Positions 1 through 9,269 are shown, counted from the first letter of the stretch. The stretch is 64,000 nucleotides of DNA from Pseudomonas sp. PSE14 (GCF_029203285.1 NZ_CP115669.1:930001-994000), one strand, 5' to 3'. A program made the numbers and translations. The notes: generated by a model not told the origin, from the letters alone.

Positions 1-2004
1 TTCGCCGGCATGTACCTGCTGGGCTTCTCCATCAACCTTCTGACCCTGTTCGGCCTGGTGCTGGCGATCGGCATCGTGGTCGACGACGCCATCGTGGTGC
101 TGGAGAACGTCGAACGGGTGATGCGAACGGAGAAGCTCGGCCCACGGGAGGCGGCGATCAAGGCGATGGAAGAGGTGACCGGGCCGATCGTCGCCATCGT
201 CCTGGTGCTCTGTGCGGTGTTCATCCCGGTTGGCTTCCTTGGCGGTCTCGCCGGGCAGATGTACCAGCAGTTCGCGATCACCATCGCGGTGTCGGTGGTG
301 ATTTCCGGCATCGTCGCGCTCACCCTGTCACCGGCGCTCTGCGCACTGATCCTCAAACCCGAGCACAAGGAGCCGGCAGCACCGTTCCGCTGGTTCAACC
401 GCATGTTCGACAAGGCCACCGAAGGCTATGGCGCCGGTGTGCAGTTCTTCCTCAAGCGCGCCTCCATCGGCCTGCTGCTGGTCGGCGGGATGATCGCGCT
501 GCTGGTGGTGCTGTTCGGCCGGGTGCCCGGCTCGCTGGTGCCTGACGAAGACCAGGGTTACGTGCTCAACGCCTACCTCCTGCCGCCGGCTTCCTCGCTC
601 AAGCGTACCGAGGATCTGACCGGGGCGGTCTCCGATCAGTTGCGCAAGCACCCGGCGGTCAAGGACGTGGTGACCTTCTCCGGCCTGAACATCCTGACCA
701 ACACCAACGTCACCAGTGCTGGTGTGTCTTTCGTGACCCTCAAGGACTGGAAGGAACGTGAGGAACCGTCGCTGGACGCGCGCAACCTGACGCGCACCTT
801 CATGGGCATGGGCATGCGTGAGCAGGACGGCGTGACCCTGAGCTTCAACCCGCCGCCGATCACCGGCATGTCCACCACCGGCGGCTTCGAGGCCTATATC
901 CAGGACCGCAGCGGCGGCACCCCCGAACAGTTGCAGGCGATGGTGCAGAAGTTCATGGCCGCGGCGGCCAAGCACCCCGAACTGGCTGGCGTGACCACCA
1001 CCTTCAACGCTGACGTGCCGCAGTACTACATCGACCTGGACCGCACCAAGGCGCGCGCCTTCGGTGTCGCGATCGACGATGTGTTCACCGCCATGCAGGC
1101 GACCTTCGGCGCATACTACGTCAACGACTTCAGCCTTTACGGCCGTACCTGGAAGGTGAACCTGCAGTCCGAGTCGGACTTCCGCCGCAAGCCGGAGGAC
1201 CTCAAGCAGGTCTACGTGCGCTCCGCCACCGGCGACCTGGTGCCGCTCTCGACGCTGGTGGAGGTACGCCGCATCCTCGGTCCGGATACCTTCTCGCGCT
1301 TCAACGTGTTCCCGGCGGCCAAGCTGCTCGGCGGTCCGGCGCCGGGCTACAGCTCCGGCCAGGCGTTGGCGGCGATGCAGCAGGTGGCCGACGAGACCCT
1401 CGGCGAGGACTACATGCTGACCTGGATCGGTTCGGCCTACCAGGAGCTGGAAGCACAGGGCTCGGGTAGCCAGGCTTTCCTCTTCGGCCTGATCCTGGTG
1501 TTCCTCATCCTTGCGGCCCAGTACGAACGCTGGTCGCTGCCGCTGGCGGTGGTCACCGCGGTGCCCTTCGCGGTATTCGGCGCCATCCTCGCCATCTGGC
1601 TGCGCGGCCTCGATAACGACGTGTACTTCCAGGTGGGCCTGGTGACGCTGATCGGTCTGGCGGCGAAGAACGCCATCCTGATCATCGAGTTCGCCGTGCT
1701 CTGCCGCGAAGAACAGGGCATGGGCCCGATGCAGGCGGCGCTGGAAGCGGCCAAGCTGCGCTTCCGCCCGATCGTCATGACCTCGCTGGCCTTCATCCTG
1801 GGTTGCGTGCCGTTGGCGATCAGCACCGGCGCGGGCTCGGCCAGCCGTCACTCGATCGGTACCGGCGTGATCGGCGGCATGCTCGCCGCTACCCTGCTGG
1901 CGACCTTCCTCATCCCGATGTTCTACATGCTGGTGGAGTCGCTGTCCGACAAGCTCGCCGCCCGCAAGAAGAAGCCTGCGGAGGCCGAGGGTCACAAGGC
2001 CTGA
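1..2004 (+). CDS. RND multidrug efflux permease, 3' part (partial)
   Basis: This is the C-terminal 667 residues of an inner-membrane proton-driven RND pump (HAE1/AcrB-like, usually about 1,030 residues); the reading frame is open through base 1, so the start lies outside the window. The proton-relay pair Asp-Asp is visible at fragment residues 28-29 ([12 protein letters not shown]) and the partner Lys in [13 protein letters not shown] near residue 550. Between them lie the second large periplasmic loop (porter and docking subdomains) and the last membrane helices, followed by a short Lys-rich tail. A periplasmic adaptor gene is expected upstream. The sequence does not let me assign it to a named Mex system. 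An exporter gene of another family follows after 188 bp. Confidence 0.93.
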   Translation, partial: FAGMYLLGFSINLLTLFGLVLAIGIVVDDAIVVLENVERVMRTEKLGPREAAIKAMEEVTGPIVAIVLVLCAVFIPVGFLGGLAGQMYQQFAITIAVSVVISGIVALTLSPALCALILKPEHKEPAAPFRWFNRMFDKATEGYGAGVQFFLKRASIGLLLVGGMIALLVVLFGRVPGSLVPDEDQGYVLNAYLLPPASSLKRTEDLTGAVSDQLRKHPAVKDVVTFSGLNILTNTNVTSAGVSFVTLKDWKEREEPSLDARNLTRTFMGMGMREQDGVTLSFNPPPITGMSTTGGFEAYIQDRSGGTPEQLQAMVQKFMAAAAKHPELAGVTTTFNADVPQYYIDLDRTKARAFGVAIDDVFTAMQATFGAYYVNDFSLYGRTWKVNLQSESDFRRKPEDLKQVYVRSATGDLVPLSTLVEVRRILGPDTFSRFNVFPAAKLLGGPAPGYSSGQALAAMQQVADETLGEDYMLTWIGSAYQELEAQGSGSQAFLFGLILVFLILAAQYERWSLPLAVVTAVPFAVFGAILAIWLRGLDNDVYFQVGLVTLIGLAAKNAILIIEFAVLCREEQGMGPMQAALEAAKLRFRPIVMTSLAFILGCVPLAISTGAGSASRHSIGTGVIGGMLAATLLATFLIPMFYMLVESLSDKLAARKKKPAEAEGHKA

Positions 2005-2048
2005 AGCCAGGGCGGACCGGCAATGCGCCGGTCCGCCTACCATCTTTT

Positions 2049-2081
2049 CGGGAATTGATTAGTGAGCTTGCTAATTTCCCG
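2049..2081. promoter_or_regulatory. Inverted repeat, possible repressor operator
   Basis: Arms CGGGAA and TTCCCG flank an inner ATTAG-N8-CTAAT palindrome, in the 188-bp gap between the RND gene and the MFS gene. The inner palindrome resembles operators of MarR-type repressors that control efflux genes. There is no T-tract, so a terminator is less likely. Confidence 0.4.
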
Positions 2082-2192
2082 ACCATTGTCACAATGCAAG
2101 GCTTCGTCGCGCAGCGCGCTCGCGGCAGAACCTTACACCCCGTCCGCCCTGGCGCCTGAGCCGCCATCGCCGGTGTGTGCCCAGGTGACTTC

Positions 2193-3368
2193 ATGAATCT
2201 CCGTATCCTGCTGATCCTTGGCGCCTTGAGTGCCTTCGGGCCAATGGCCATCGATTTCTATCTGCCCAGCTTCCCGGCGCTGGCGCACGCCTTCGACACC
2301 GACGTCGAGCACATTCAGCTGAGCCTGTCGGCGTACTTCGCCGGCCTTGCCATTGGCCAACTGCTCTACGGTCCGTTGGCCGATCGCATTGGCCGGCGCA
2401 TTCCGCTGTTGCTGGGGGTGAGCATCTTCACCCTGGCCTCGCTGGCCTGCGCCTTCGTGCCGAACCTTGAGTGGCTGATCGCTGCGCGATTCGTCCAAGC
2501 GCTGGGGGGCTGCGCGGGCATGGTGATCTCGCGGGCGGTGGTGCGTGATCTGTGCGACCCGATTGCCGCCGCCAAGGCCTTTTCGCAACTGATGCTGGTG
2601 ATGGGGCTGGCGCCGATACTCGCGCCGTTGTGCGGCGGCCTGCTGCTGGACCTGGCCGGCTGGCAGTCGATCTTCTATTGCCTGATGCTGTTCAGTGCGC
2701 TGGCCGGCGCGGCCATCGCCCTGTGGTTGCCGGAAACCATCCCGGCGGGCCCACGCGCCCCCTTGCGTGGGGCAGGGCGGCAGTATCTGTCGCTGTTTTC
2801 CGATCGCTCCTTCCTCACCTACGCGCTGACCGGCGGCGTCGCCGTCGCGGGGATGTTCTCCTACATCGCCGGCTCGCCCTTCGTGTTCATCCAGCTCTAC
2901 GGCGTACCGGCCGAGCACTACGGCTGGATCTTCGGCAGCAACGCGGCGGGGTTCATCCTGATGGCGCAGGTGAACGCACGGCTGCTGCGCTATCGCGGGC
3001 CGGGTTTCTGGTTGCGCAGGGCGGTGTGGGTGTACTTCGCCTGCGGCGCGACGCTGCTGGCGATCACCCTGGCGAGGCCGGCTGAACTGTGGCCGCTGCT
3101 GATCCCGCTGTTCGGCGCCATCGCCTGCCTGGGCTTCCTGCTGCCCAATGCTTCGGCCTGTGCGATGGCCAGCCAGGGGCGGCACGCCGGAAGCGCGTCG
3201 GCCCTGATGGGGAGTCTGCAGTTCACCGTGGCGGCGGGCGCCTCGGCGCTGGTCGGCGCGCTGCACGATGGCTCGGCGCTGCCGATGGCCCTGGTGATCA
3301 CCGCCTGTGGTCTGGCGGCCGCGCTGCTCGGCTGGTCCAGCGGACAGATCAGCGAACGCGCCGCCTGA
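2193..3368 (+). CDS. Bcr/CflA family MFS drug exporter
   Basis: A 391-residue inner-membrane protein of the major facilitator superfamily with about 12 hydrophobic segments. FGPMAIDFYLPSFPAL at the N-terminus is typical of the Bcr/CflA drug:H+ antiporter subfamily, and the loop 2-3 signature GPLADRIGRR is present near residues 67-76. Substrates cannot be deduced. I chose the start at 2193 (MNLRILLIL) because it begins directly with the first membrane helix and has AGGTGA upstream; an in-frame ATG at 2175 would add six residues. From memory, an orthologue sits beside the mmsR region in P. aeruginosa, so this neighbourhood is conserved. Confidence 0.9.
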   Translation: MNLRILLILGALSAFGPMAIDFYLPSFPALAHAFDTDVEHIQLSLSAYFAGLAIGQLLYGPLADRIGRRIPLLLGVSIFTLASLACAFVPNLEWLIAARFVQALGGCAGMVISRAVVRDLCDPIAAAKAFSQLMLVMGLAPILAPLCGGLLLDLAGWQSIFYCLMLFSALAGAAIALWLPETIPAGPRAPLRGAGRQYLSLFSDRSFLTYALTGGVAVAGMFSYIAGSPFVFIQLYGVPAEHYGWIFGSNAAGFILMAQVNARLLRYRGPGFWLRRAVWVYFACGATLLAITLARPAELWPLLIPLFGAIACLGFLLPNASACAMASQGRHAGSASALMGSLQFTVAAGASALVGALHDGSALPMALVITACGLAAALLGWSSGQISERAA

Positions 3369-3374
3369 ACTGAA

Positions 3375-3554
3375 TCAGCCCGCGGCGCGCTGGCGCAGCT
3401 CGGGCAAGTGGTGCGGTGCCCGCAACCGGGCTTCCAGGGTATCGACGAAGGTGCGAGCTTCCCGCTCGCTGCGGAAGCCGACGGCCTGTTGATCCAGGCA
3501 GACTTCCCACGGCTGGTTCTTGTTGGCGGAGGACGGGCGAACGAGGATGTGCAT
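3375..3554 (-). CDS. Small conserved protein of unknown function
   Basis: A 59-residue soluble protein beginning MHILVRPSSANKNQPW. The pattern of a short beta strand, a Trp-x-Val strand and the helix FRSEREARTFVDTLEARL is reminiscent of small DUF2188-like proteins, but I cannot confirm membership. The start at 3554 has AGGGG upstream on the minus strand; the longer ORF to 3629 has no such site. It lies convergent with the MFS gene (6 bp between stops). In P. aeruginosa a small gene of this type also separates the MFS gene from mmsR, which supports it being real. Function unknown. Confidence 0.65.
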   Translation of the reverse strand: MHILVRPSSANKNQPWEVCLDQQAVGFRSEREARTFVDTLEARLRAPHHLPELRQRAAG

Positions 3555-3659
3555 GATGGGCACCCCTGGACGGTCTCTTGAAGGGAATCTCAGTGTAGAC
3601 CCGTCACCGAACGGTAAAGGATGCGACACGGGGTCGCCGACGGCCGGCCGGTCCGCCTT

Positions 3660-4541
3660 TCATGCGCCGCCGCGGCCCTGGCTCAGGCGCCTGCGGTAGG
3701 CGCTGGGCGAGAGCCCCATCACCTTGCTGAAAAGTCTTGAAAAGTAATAGCTGTCGTCATACCCGACGGCCTGGCTGACCTGTGCGATGCCGCAGGCGCT
3801 GCTGTCCAGCAGTTGGCAGGCGTATTCGATTTTCAGGTGCAGGAAGTGCTGGATCGGCGTGCGCCCGGTGAGCGCCCGGTAGCGGTTGACGAAGTGGAAC
3901 TTGGAGAGGTTGCAGAAGGCCGCCAGCTGCGGCAGTTCCAGACGTTGGTGCAGGTTGTCGCGCATGTAGGAGTGCAGGCCATCCAGGTCGAGCCCGGCAT
4001 CGCGAACCGGGCGCAGCAGCGGCAGTTGGCAGAGCAGGGCGCGCAGTCGGCTGGCGGCGAGCAGGAACGGCTGGAAGCGGTAGCCGCTCAGGCGCGCCTC
4101 CAGCAATTGGGCGAAGCCGCTGACCAGGATGTGCTGCAGGCCCCAGTGGCGGACCGGCGAATCTTCGTAGCCGGCGGCATGGCGCAGCCAGTCGGCGCCG
4201 TCGCCGCGCAGGTGCACCCAGTGGATCGTCCAGGGATTGGCGGGATCGGCATGGTAGGCGTGGGCCATGCCCGGTGGCAGCCAGATCAGGTCGCCACAGC
4301 CGACCGCCTGGGTCCGCCCCTGGGCAGCGAGTTCGCCCTGGCCTTCGCTGCAGTAGATCAGCAGGTGATCGTCGTGCTGCTCGCGGCTCATCTGGTGGTC
4401 GCGGGCGCGCCGGTAGTGGCCCAGGGAACTGGGATAGAGGTCGCGGCTGAGCGGGTGGGTGGAGAGCTTCTGCAGCAGTGTCGGCGGTAGCACCAGACGC
4501 AGGCTGTCGGCGGGAAGGGGCCAGTCCGAGGTTCTCGACAT
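3660..4541 (-). CDS. mmsR: AraC-family regulator, MmsR-like
   Basis: A 293-residue transcription activator with an N-terminal cupin-like sensing domain (residues ~20-160, including LIWLPPGMAHAYHADP) and a C-terminal AraC double helix-turn-helix (residues ~190-285, ending with VSQAVGYDDSYYFSRLFSKVMGLSPSAYRR). MmsR activates mmsAB for valine and methylmalonate-semialdehyde degradation in P. aeruginosa. Here mmsA and mmsB are not present: the next gene is the divergent acyl-CoA synthetase at 4773, which in P. aeruginosa is the last member of the mms cluster. The regulator therefore probably acts on that gene or on mmsAB elsewhere. Assignment rests on family features and synteny recalled from memory. 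Confidence 0.8.
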   Translation of the reverse strand: MSRTSDWPLPADSLRLVLPPTLLQKLSTHPLSRDLYPSSLGHYRRARDHQMSREQHDDHLLIYCSEGQGELAAQGRTQAVGCGDLIWLPPGMAHAYHADPANPWTIHWVHLRGDGADWLRHAAGYEDSPVRHWGLQHILVSGFAQLLEARLSGYRFQPFLLAASRLRALLCQLPLLRPVRDAGLDLDGLHSYMRDNLHQRLELPQLAAFCNLSKFHFVNRYRALTGRTPIQHFLHLKIEYACQLLDSSACGIAQVSQAVGYDDSYYFSRLFSKVMGLSPSAYRRRLSQGRGGA

Positions 4542-4772
4542 ATGAGTAGTCCGCTCAGCAATTTAATCCAGCAAGAGCACAATTTAGTCGATCTCCGGCG
4601 CTGTGTGCCGGTGATAGCTTTGCCTTTGCGCGAAGTGTTCTGCCGTCCCTTGCGCAATAAAAGCCGGCTGTCGTCTGAGAGCGGTCGGCGTACGACCAAA
4701 GGTTGATGGTGGGGTGGTAAACCCCGGCCATACTCGTTGTTCGACCTCGATAACAACAAATAAGAGGCTCAG
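4542..4772. promoter_or_regulatory. Divergent promoter region mmsR / prpE-like gene
   Basis: A 231-bp gap between divergent genes, so it must hold promoters for both and presumably the AraC-type half sites of the regulator. It is clearly more AT-rich than the flanking coding DNA. I could not pick a convincing -35/-10 pair or a repeated half site by eye. Confidence 0.4.
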
Positions 4773-6671
4773 ATGATGAACTACCGGCAGTGCTACGACC
4801 GCTCCATTGCGGAGCCGTCCTCCTTCTGGGCCGAGCAGGCCCGCCGCGTGGCCTGGTACCGCGCCCCGCAGGACACCCTGCAGTCCCTGCCCGACGGCAG
4901 CCACCGCTGGTTCGCCGATGGCCGCCTGAACTCCAGCTACCTCGCGCTCGACCGCCAGATCGAACTCGGTCGCGGCGAGCAGACCGCGCTGATCTATGAC
5001 TCCCCCGTCACCCGGACCCAGCAACGCTTCACCTTCCTCGAGCTGCGCGACGAAGTCGCCCGCCTGGCCGGCGCCCTGCGCGCGCTGGGGGTGGAGCGGG
5101 GCGATGGGGTGATCATCTACATGCCGATGGTGCCGCAGGCCGCGATGGCGATGCTCGCCTGCGCGCGCATCGGCGCGGTGCACTCGGTGGTATTCGGCGG
5201 CTTCGCGCCCTACGAACTGGCGCTGCGCATCGACGACGCCAAGCCCAAGCTGGTCCTCACCGCCTCCTGCGGGCTGGAGTTCGACCGGGTCATCGAATAC
5301 AAGCCGCTGGTGGACAAGGCCCTGGAGCTGGCGCTGCACCAGCCCGCCCATGTGCTGGTGCTACAGCGCCCGCAGGCGATGGCAGAACTGTTCGCCGGGC
5401 GCGATCTCGACTGGCGCGAAACCCTGGCCCGCGCCCAGCCGGCGGAGCCGGTGGAACTGGCCAGCGGCGACCCGCTGTACATCATGTACACCTCCGGCAC
5501 CACCGGGAAACCCAAGGGCATCGTGCGTGACAACGGCGGCCATGCGGTGGCGCTGCACTATGCGCTGCCGACCATCTTCGGCCTGCAGCCGGGTGATGTC
5601 TGGTGGGGTGTTTCGGATGTCGGCTGGGTGGTTGGCCACTCGCTGATCGTCTATGGCCCGTTGATGAACGGCTGCACCACGGTGTTCTACGAGGGCAAGC
5701 CGGTGCGCACACCGGATGCCGGCAGCTACTGGCGGGTGATCGAGGAGCACAAGGTCAACAGCCTGTTCTGCGCGCCCACGGCGATCCGCGCGATCCGCAA
5801 GGAAGACCCCCACGGCGATCTGCTCAAACGCTACGACCTGAGCTCGCTGCGCCACCTGTTCCTCGCCGGCGAGAAGCTCGACAGCAGCACCCAGCACTGG
5901 CTGGAGGAACTCACCGGCAAGCCGGTGCACGACCACTGGTGGCAGACCGAGACCGGCTGGCCGGTGACCGCGCCTTGTACCGGCCTGGACGGCCACGACC
6001 TGCGCGCCGGCTCCACCAACCGTGCGGTGCCCGGCTACCACGTGCAGGTGGTGGACGACGAAGGCCACGTGCTGGGCCCGAACGAGCAGGGTTCCATCGT
6101 CATCGCGCTGCCGTTGCCGCCCGGCTGCGCGCAGACCCTGTGGAATGATCATCCGCGCTACCTGCAGGCCTACCTGAAGACCTATCCCGGCTATTACCAC
6201 ACCGGCGATGGCGGCTATGTGGACGAGGAGGGCTTCGTCTACATCATGGGCCGGACCGATGATGTGATTAACGTCTCCGGCCACCGCCTCTCCACTGGCG
6301 AGATGGAGGAGCTGCTGGCGCTGCATGATGCGGTGGCCGAGTGTGCGGTGCTGGCCGTGGCGGACAATCTCAAGGGCCATGTGCCGCTGGGCCTGGTGGT
6401 GCTCAAGGACGACGCCAGGATTGCCGAGGACGTGTTGCAGCGCGAGCTGGTGGCGCTGGTGCGCGAACGCATCGGTGCACTGGCCTGTTTCCAGCGCGCG
6501 GTGGTGGTCAAGCGCCTGCCCAAGACCCGCTCCGGCAAGATACTCCGCGCGGTGTTGCGCAAGATCGCCGATGGCGAGGAATACGCGCCGCCTTCCACCA
6601 TCGACGACCCGAGCATCCTTGGCGAGATCGCCGAGCGCCTGGGCGCGGCCGGGCTGGCCAAGGCGAGCTGA
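4773..6671 (+). CDS. prpE: Propionyl-CoA synthetase / acyl-CoA synthetase (PrpE-like)
   Basis: A 632-residue cytoplasmic ANL-superfamily enzyme that activates a short-chain acid (probably propionate) with ATP and CoA through an acyl-AMP intermediate. The AMP-binding P-loop motif is YTSGTTGKPKG (about residues 235-245). The motif DHWWQTETGWP marks the acetyl/propionyl-CoA synthetase group. The hinge YHTGDGGYVDEEGFVY and the C-terminal catalytic lysine context KTRSGKILR are intact. ATG codons occur at 4773 and 4776; the Shine-Dalgarno AAGAGG fits either, slightly better the second. Position divergent to mmsR suggests a role in valine or propionate catabolism. It could equally act on acetate or other short acids. 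Confidence 0.88.
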   Translation: MMNYRQCYDRSIAEPSSFWAEQARRVAWYRAPQDTLQSLPDGSHRWFADGRLNSSYLALDRQIELGRGEQTALIYDSPVTRTQQRFTFLELRDEVARLAGALRALGVERGDGVIIYMPMVPQAAMAMLACARIGAVHSVVFGGFAPYELALRIDDAKPKLVLTASCGLEFDRVIEYKPLVDKALELALHQPAHVLVLQRPQAMAELFAGRDLDWRETLARAQPAEPVELASGDPLYIMYTSGTTGKPKGIVRDNGGHAVALHYALPTIFGLQPGDVWWGVSDVGWVVGHSLIVYGPLMNGCTTVFYEGKPVRTPDAGSYWRVIEEHKVNSLFCAPTAIRAIRKEDPHGDLLKRYDLSSLRHLFLAGEKLDSSTQHWLEELTGKPVHDHWWQTETGWPVTAPCTGLDGHDLRAGSTNRAVPGYHVQVVDDEGHVLGPNEQGSIVIALPLPPGCAQTLWNDHPRYLQAYLKTYPGYYHTGDGGYVDEEGFVYIMGRTDDVINVSGHRLSTGEMEELLALHDAVAECAVLAVADNLKGHVPLGLVVLKDDARIAEDVLQRELVALVRERIGALACFQRAVVVKRLPKTRSGKILRAVLRKIADGEEYAPPSTIDDPSILGEIAERLGAAGLAKAS

Positions 6672-6702
6672 TCCCACGCGCCGGCCTTGCCGGCGTCTTT
6701 CC

Positions 6703-6730
6703 AGGGCCGCCTTCGGGCGGCCCTTTTTTA
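6703..6730 (+). terminator. Rho-independent terminator after prpE-like gene
   Basis: AGGGCCGCC-TTCG-GGCGGCCCT followed by a run of T residues: a GC-rich stem with a stable TTCG loop, placed 31 bp after the stop codon. Confidence 0.9.
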
Positions 6731-6810
6731 TCCGCCGTCCCTGGTCAGGGTGGGTGGTGGCCAGGTGCTTCTATACTGTTCGATGAGCCTCTACGAGTGG
6801 TATTGCGGCT

Positions 6811-7251
6811 ATGGTCACGGTCACCCAGGACATTCTCGACGAGGAAGAACGGGCGGCGCTGCGGGAAGTCACCGCGTCGACCCCGCGCAAGCCCGTGGTA
6901 CTGCTGGTCGATGATGACCCCGCGGTACTGGCTGAGATGCGCGAGCTGATCGAGACCGCCAACATCCATTGCCTGGTTGCACACAGCGCCGCCAGCGCGT
7001 TGCGCCGCATCCGCCGGGACGAGTCGGACATCGACCTGCTGATCACCGACCTGCAGATGGAGCGCAAGGGGGCGGGGCTGGAGTTGATCCGCGAACTCAA
7101 CGCCATCGGCACCTTCCTGCCGATCATCGTGCTGTCGGGCCAGGCCGATACCCGCGATGTGATCGAGGCGATGCGGCTGAACGTGATGGATTTCATGCTC
7201 AAGCCGGTGGACCCGGCGTACTTCCTGAGCACGCTCAATCGTTGTTTGTAG
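6811..7251 (+). CDS. Stand-alone response-regulator receiver protein
   Basis: A 146-residue protein consisting of a short N-terminal extension and one CheY-like receiver domain (residues ~30-146). The acidic pair is in LLVDDDP, the phospho-acceptor Asp in DLLITDLQ, the conserved Ser/Thr position in IVLSGQ, and the Lys in MLKPVDP. There is no DNA-binding or enzymatic output domain, so it probably signals by protein contact. No histidine kinase is adjacent. The terminal codons TGT TTG TAG run into a dispersed inverted repeat, so the stop codon is supplied by the repeat and the ancestral C-terminus may have been different. The start lacks a strong ribosome-binding site. Confidence 0.82.
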   Translation: MVTVTQDILDEEERAALREVTASTPRKPVVLLVDDDPAVLAEMRELIETANIHCLVAHSAASALRRIRRDESDIDLLITDLQMERKGAGLELIRELNAIGTFLPIIVLSGQADTRDVIEAMRLNVMDFMLKPVDPAYFLSTLNRCL

Positions 7252-7271
7252 GAGCGGACTCTGTCCGCTCG
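7248..7271. repeat. Short dispersed hairpin repeat
   Basis: GTAGGAGCGGACTCTGTCCGCTC: GAGCGGAC and GTCCGCTC pair around TCT. The same GTAGGAGCGGAC core recurs at 25977. This resembles REP-like elements scattered between Pseudomonas genes. Confidence 0.75.
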
Positions 7272-7308
7272 GTGCAGGATGAAAACGCGGTGTCAGTCTG
7301 CACGGTCT

Positions 7309-7346
7309 GCCCCCTCTCCCTGAGGGAGAGGGCCGGGGTGAGGGGG
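7309..7346. repeat. CCCTCTCCCTGAGGGAGAGGG repeat element
   Basis: The palindrome CCCTCTCCCT-GAGGGAGAGGG is followed by CCGGGGTGAGGGG. From memory it is a common dispersed intergenic element in Pseudomonas and related genomes. It lies in the 182-bp gap between two convergent genes, which also holds the hairpin at 7248; no gene is seen there. Confidence 0.7.
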
Positions 7347-7433
7347 AAAGCGCAGGCACAGATTGTCCGGAGATAGACAGTTGCCCCTACGGATGGCGGC
7401 GAGCGTGTAGGGCGTACAACCGCGAACGGGGGA

Positions 7434-8342
7434 TTACAGCGCCTGCGCCTTGAACGTATCGCACTTGCTCGGCGAGCCGCTCTGGAAGCCCAGTTTGAAC
7501 CAGCGCACGCGCTGCGCCGACGAGCCGTGGGTGAAGGAGTCGGGCATCACAGTACCGCGCGCCTGGCGCTGCAGGTGGTCGTCACCGATGGCGTTGGCGG
7601 CGTTCAGCGCTTCTTCCACGTCGCCTGGCTCCAGCCAGTTCAGACGCTGCTGGGCGTGGTTGGCCCAGACCCCGGCGAAGCAGTCGGCCTGCAGTTCCTG
7701 GCGCACCGACAGGCCGTCGGCGCCCTCCATGCGCGCGCCGCGCTGGCGGGCTGCCTGGATCTTGGCGGAAATGCCCAGCAGGTTCTGCACGTGGTGGCCG
7801 ACCTCGTGGGCGATCACGTAGGCCTGGGCGAAGTCGCCGGCGGCGGAGAACTTCTGCTCCATCTCGCGGAAGAAGCCGAGGTCGAGGTAGACGCGATGAT
7901 CGCCCGGGCAATAGAAGGGCCCGACCGCCGAGGAGGCGAAACCGCACGCGGAGTTCACCCCGCCGTTGAACAGGATCAGCTTGGGTTGTTCGTACTGTGC
8001 GTTGCTGCGGGCGAAGATTTCGCCCCAGGTGTCCTCGGTGTCGCCGAGGATGGAACGGACGAATTCCACCTGCGGGTCGTTCGGGTTGGCCGGCTTGCCC
8101 TGCACCGGGCGGCTCGGCGCCTGTTGCGAGACATCCATCTGGCCGAGCAGCGAGCCGAGGATCTGCATGGGGTCCTGGCCCATCAGCAGGCCGACCACCA
8201 CGACGATGGCCACGCCGCCCAGGCTGAGGCCGCGTCCGCCGATGCGCGGGCCGCCGCCACCGCCCATGCCGCCTGCCCCGCCATCAGAGCCATCCCGTGC
8301 GTCCACCACGTTGTCGCTACGTCGTCCTTTGCGCCAGAGCAT
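7434..8342 (-). CDS. Neutral zinc metallopeptidase (YpfJ family)
   Basis: A 302-residue membrane-anchored putative protease. A basic, Gly-rich cytoplasmic N-terminus (residues 1-40) is followed by one membrane segment (GVAIVVVVGLLMG, ~43-55) and a periplasmic catalytic domain. The zinc motif HEVGHHVQN (HExxH) lies at about residues 177-185, and a downstream Glu/Asp-rich helix (ELQADCFAGVWANH) supplies the third ligand as in this family. Substrate unknown. It lies 66 bp downstream of the PhzF-like gene on the same strand and may share its transcript. Length is normal for the family. Confidence 0.87.
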   Translation of the reverse strand: MLWRKGRRSDNVVDARDGSDGGAGGMGGGGGPRIGGRGLSLGGVAIVVVVGLLMGQDPMQILGSLLGQMDVSQQAPSRPVQGKPANPNDPQVEFVRSILGDTEDTWGEIFARSNAQYEQPKLILFNGGVNSACGFASSAVGPFYCPGDHRVYLDLGFFREMEQKFSAAGDFAQAYVIAHEVGHHVQNLLGISAKIQAARQRGARMEGADGLSVRQELQADCFAGVWANHAQQRLNWLEPGDVEEALNAANAIGDDHLQRQARGTVMPDSFTHGSSAQRVRWFKLGFQSGSPSKCDTFKAQAL

Positions 8343-8408
8343 GGCGGCGTCTCCTTGAGGAAGTTGATTCAGTGTTGTCGCGAGGGGCGTGCGCCGCCAG
8401 CCCGATCG

Positions 8409-9269
8409 TCAGGCCAGGCGGTGCAGCAGTTCGGCGCGGGCGAGCAGTTGTACATCGCCGCCAACGCGGACCTCGTCGTCGTGCCCGACCAGTACGTCGA
8501 GGCGGCTCGGGCGGCCGACGAAGCGGCCCTGGGAGAGGTGGAACGGCTCGCCATGGCGGGCCTTGCCCAGCTCCACCAGGTAGGCGGCGACGGGGCCCGC
8601 GGCGCTGCCGGTGGCGACGTCCTCGATGATGCCGGCGCCATCCCAGGTACGGCCCTCGCGGTTATCCACATCCAGCACGAAGACAAAGGCGGCGTGGAGC
8701 TTCGCCAGCTCGGCGCTCAGGTCCGCGCGCTGGCGCACCCGTCCCAGCGCTTCGCCTTTCACGGGCAGCAGCACGTAGGGCAGGCCGGTGCTGACCACGG
8801 CGGCGGGGTAGTCGGCGAGGTCGGCGGCGGACAGCGAGAAGGCCTCGGCAAACCCTCTTCGCGTCTCGTCATCCAGCACATCGCCGAAATCCGCCGCACC
8901 CTGGTTCATCTCGGCGTGGAAGCCGGCACCACGCTTGCGGGTGGCGACCTTCACGTCCTTGGCGGGCAGTTGCAGGGTCCAGAGTTCTTCCTCGCCGCGC
9001 TGGTGCAGGTGGTGCAGCAGCGCTGCGGCACCCAGCACCGGGTGGCCGGCGAAGGGCAGCTCCTCGTCGACGGTGAAGATGCGCGCCGAATAGGTATCCA
9101 GCGAGGCGGAGGGGAACAGGAAGATGGACTCGAACTGACGCAGCTCCTGCGTCAGCGCCAGAAGCGTCGAGTCTGGCAGGCCGCGCGCGTCGGGAAACAC
9201 CGCCAGGCCGTTGCCGCTCAGCGGCTGTTGCGCGAAGACGTCGAGCTGCCAGTACTGAAGGGGGGACAT
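8409..9269 (-). CDS. PhzF-family isomerase/epimerase-like protein
   Basis: A 286-residue cytoplasmic protein of the PhzF fold (two similar diaminopimelate-epimerase-like halves). Recognisable features are the N-terminal strand YWQLDVFAQQPLSGNGLAVF with the GN motif, EELPFAGHPVLGAA in the first half, and EDVATGSAAGPVAAYL in the second half. No phenazine genes are nearby, so a role in phenazine synthesis is not indicated; the family contains many enzymes of unknown substrate. It is divergent from the aminotransferase gene at 9443 with about 170 bp between. Confidence 0.88.
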   Translation of the reverse strand: MSPLQYWQLDVFAQQPLSGNGLAVFPDARGLPDSTLLALTQELRQFESIFLFPSASLDTYSARIFTVDEELPFAGHPVLGAAALLHHLHQRGEEELWTLQLPAKDVKVATRKRGAGFHAEMNQGAADFGDVLDDETRRGFAEAFSLSAADLADYPAAVVSTGLPYVLLPVKGEALGRVRQRADLSAELAKLHAAFVFVLDVDNREGRTWDGAGIIEDVATGSAAGPVAAYLVELGKARHGEPFHLSQGRFVGRPSRLDVLVGHDDEVRVGGDVQLLARAELLHRLA

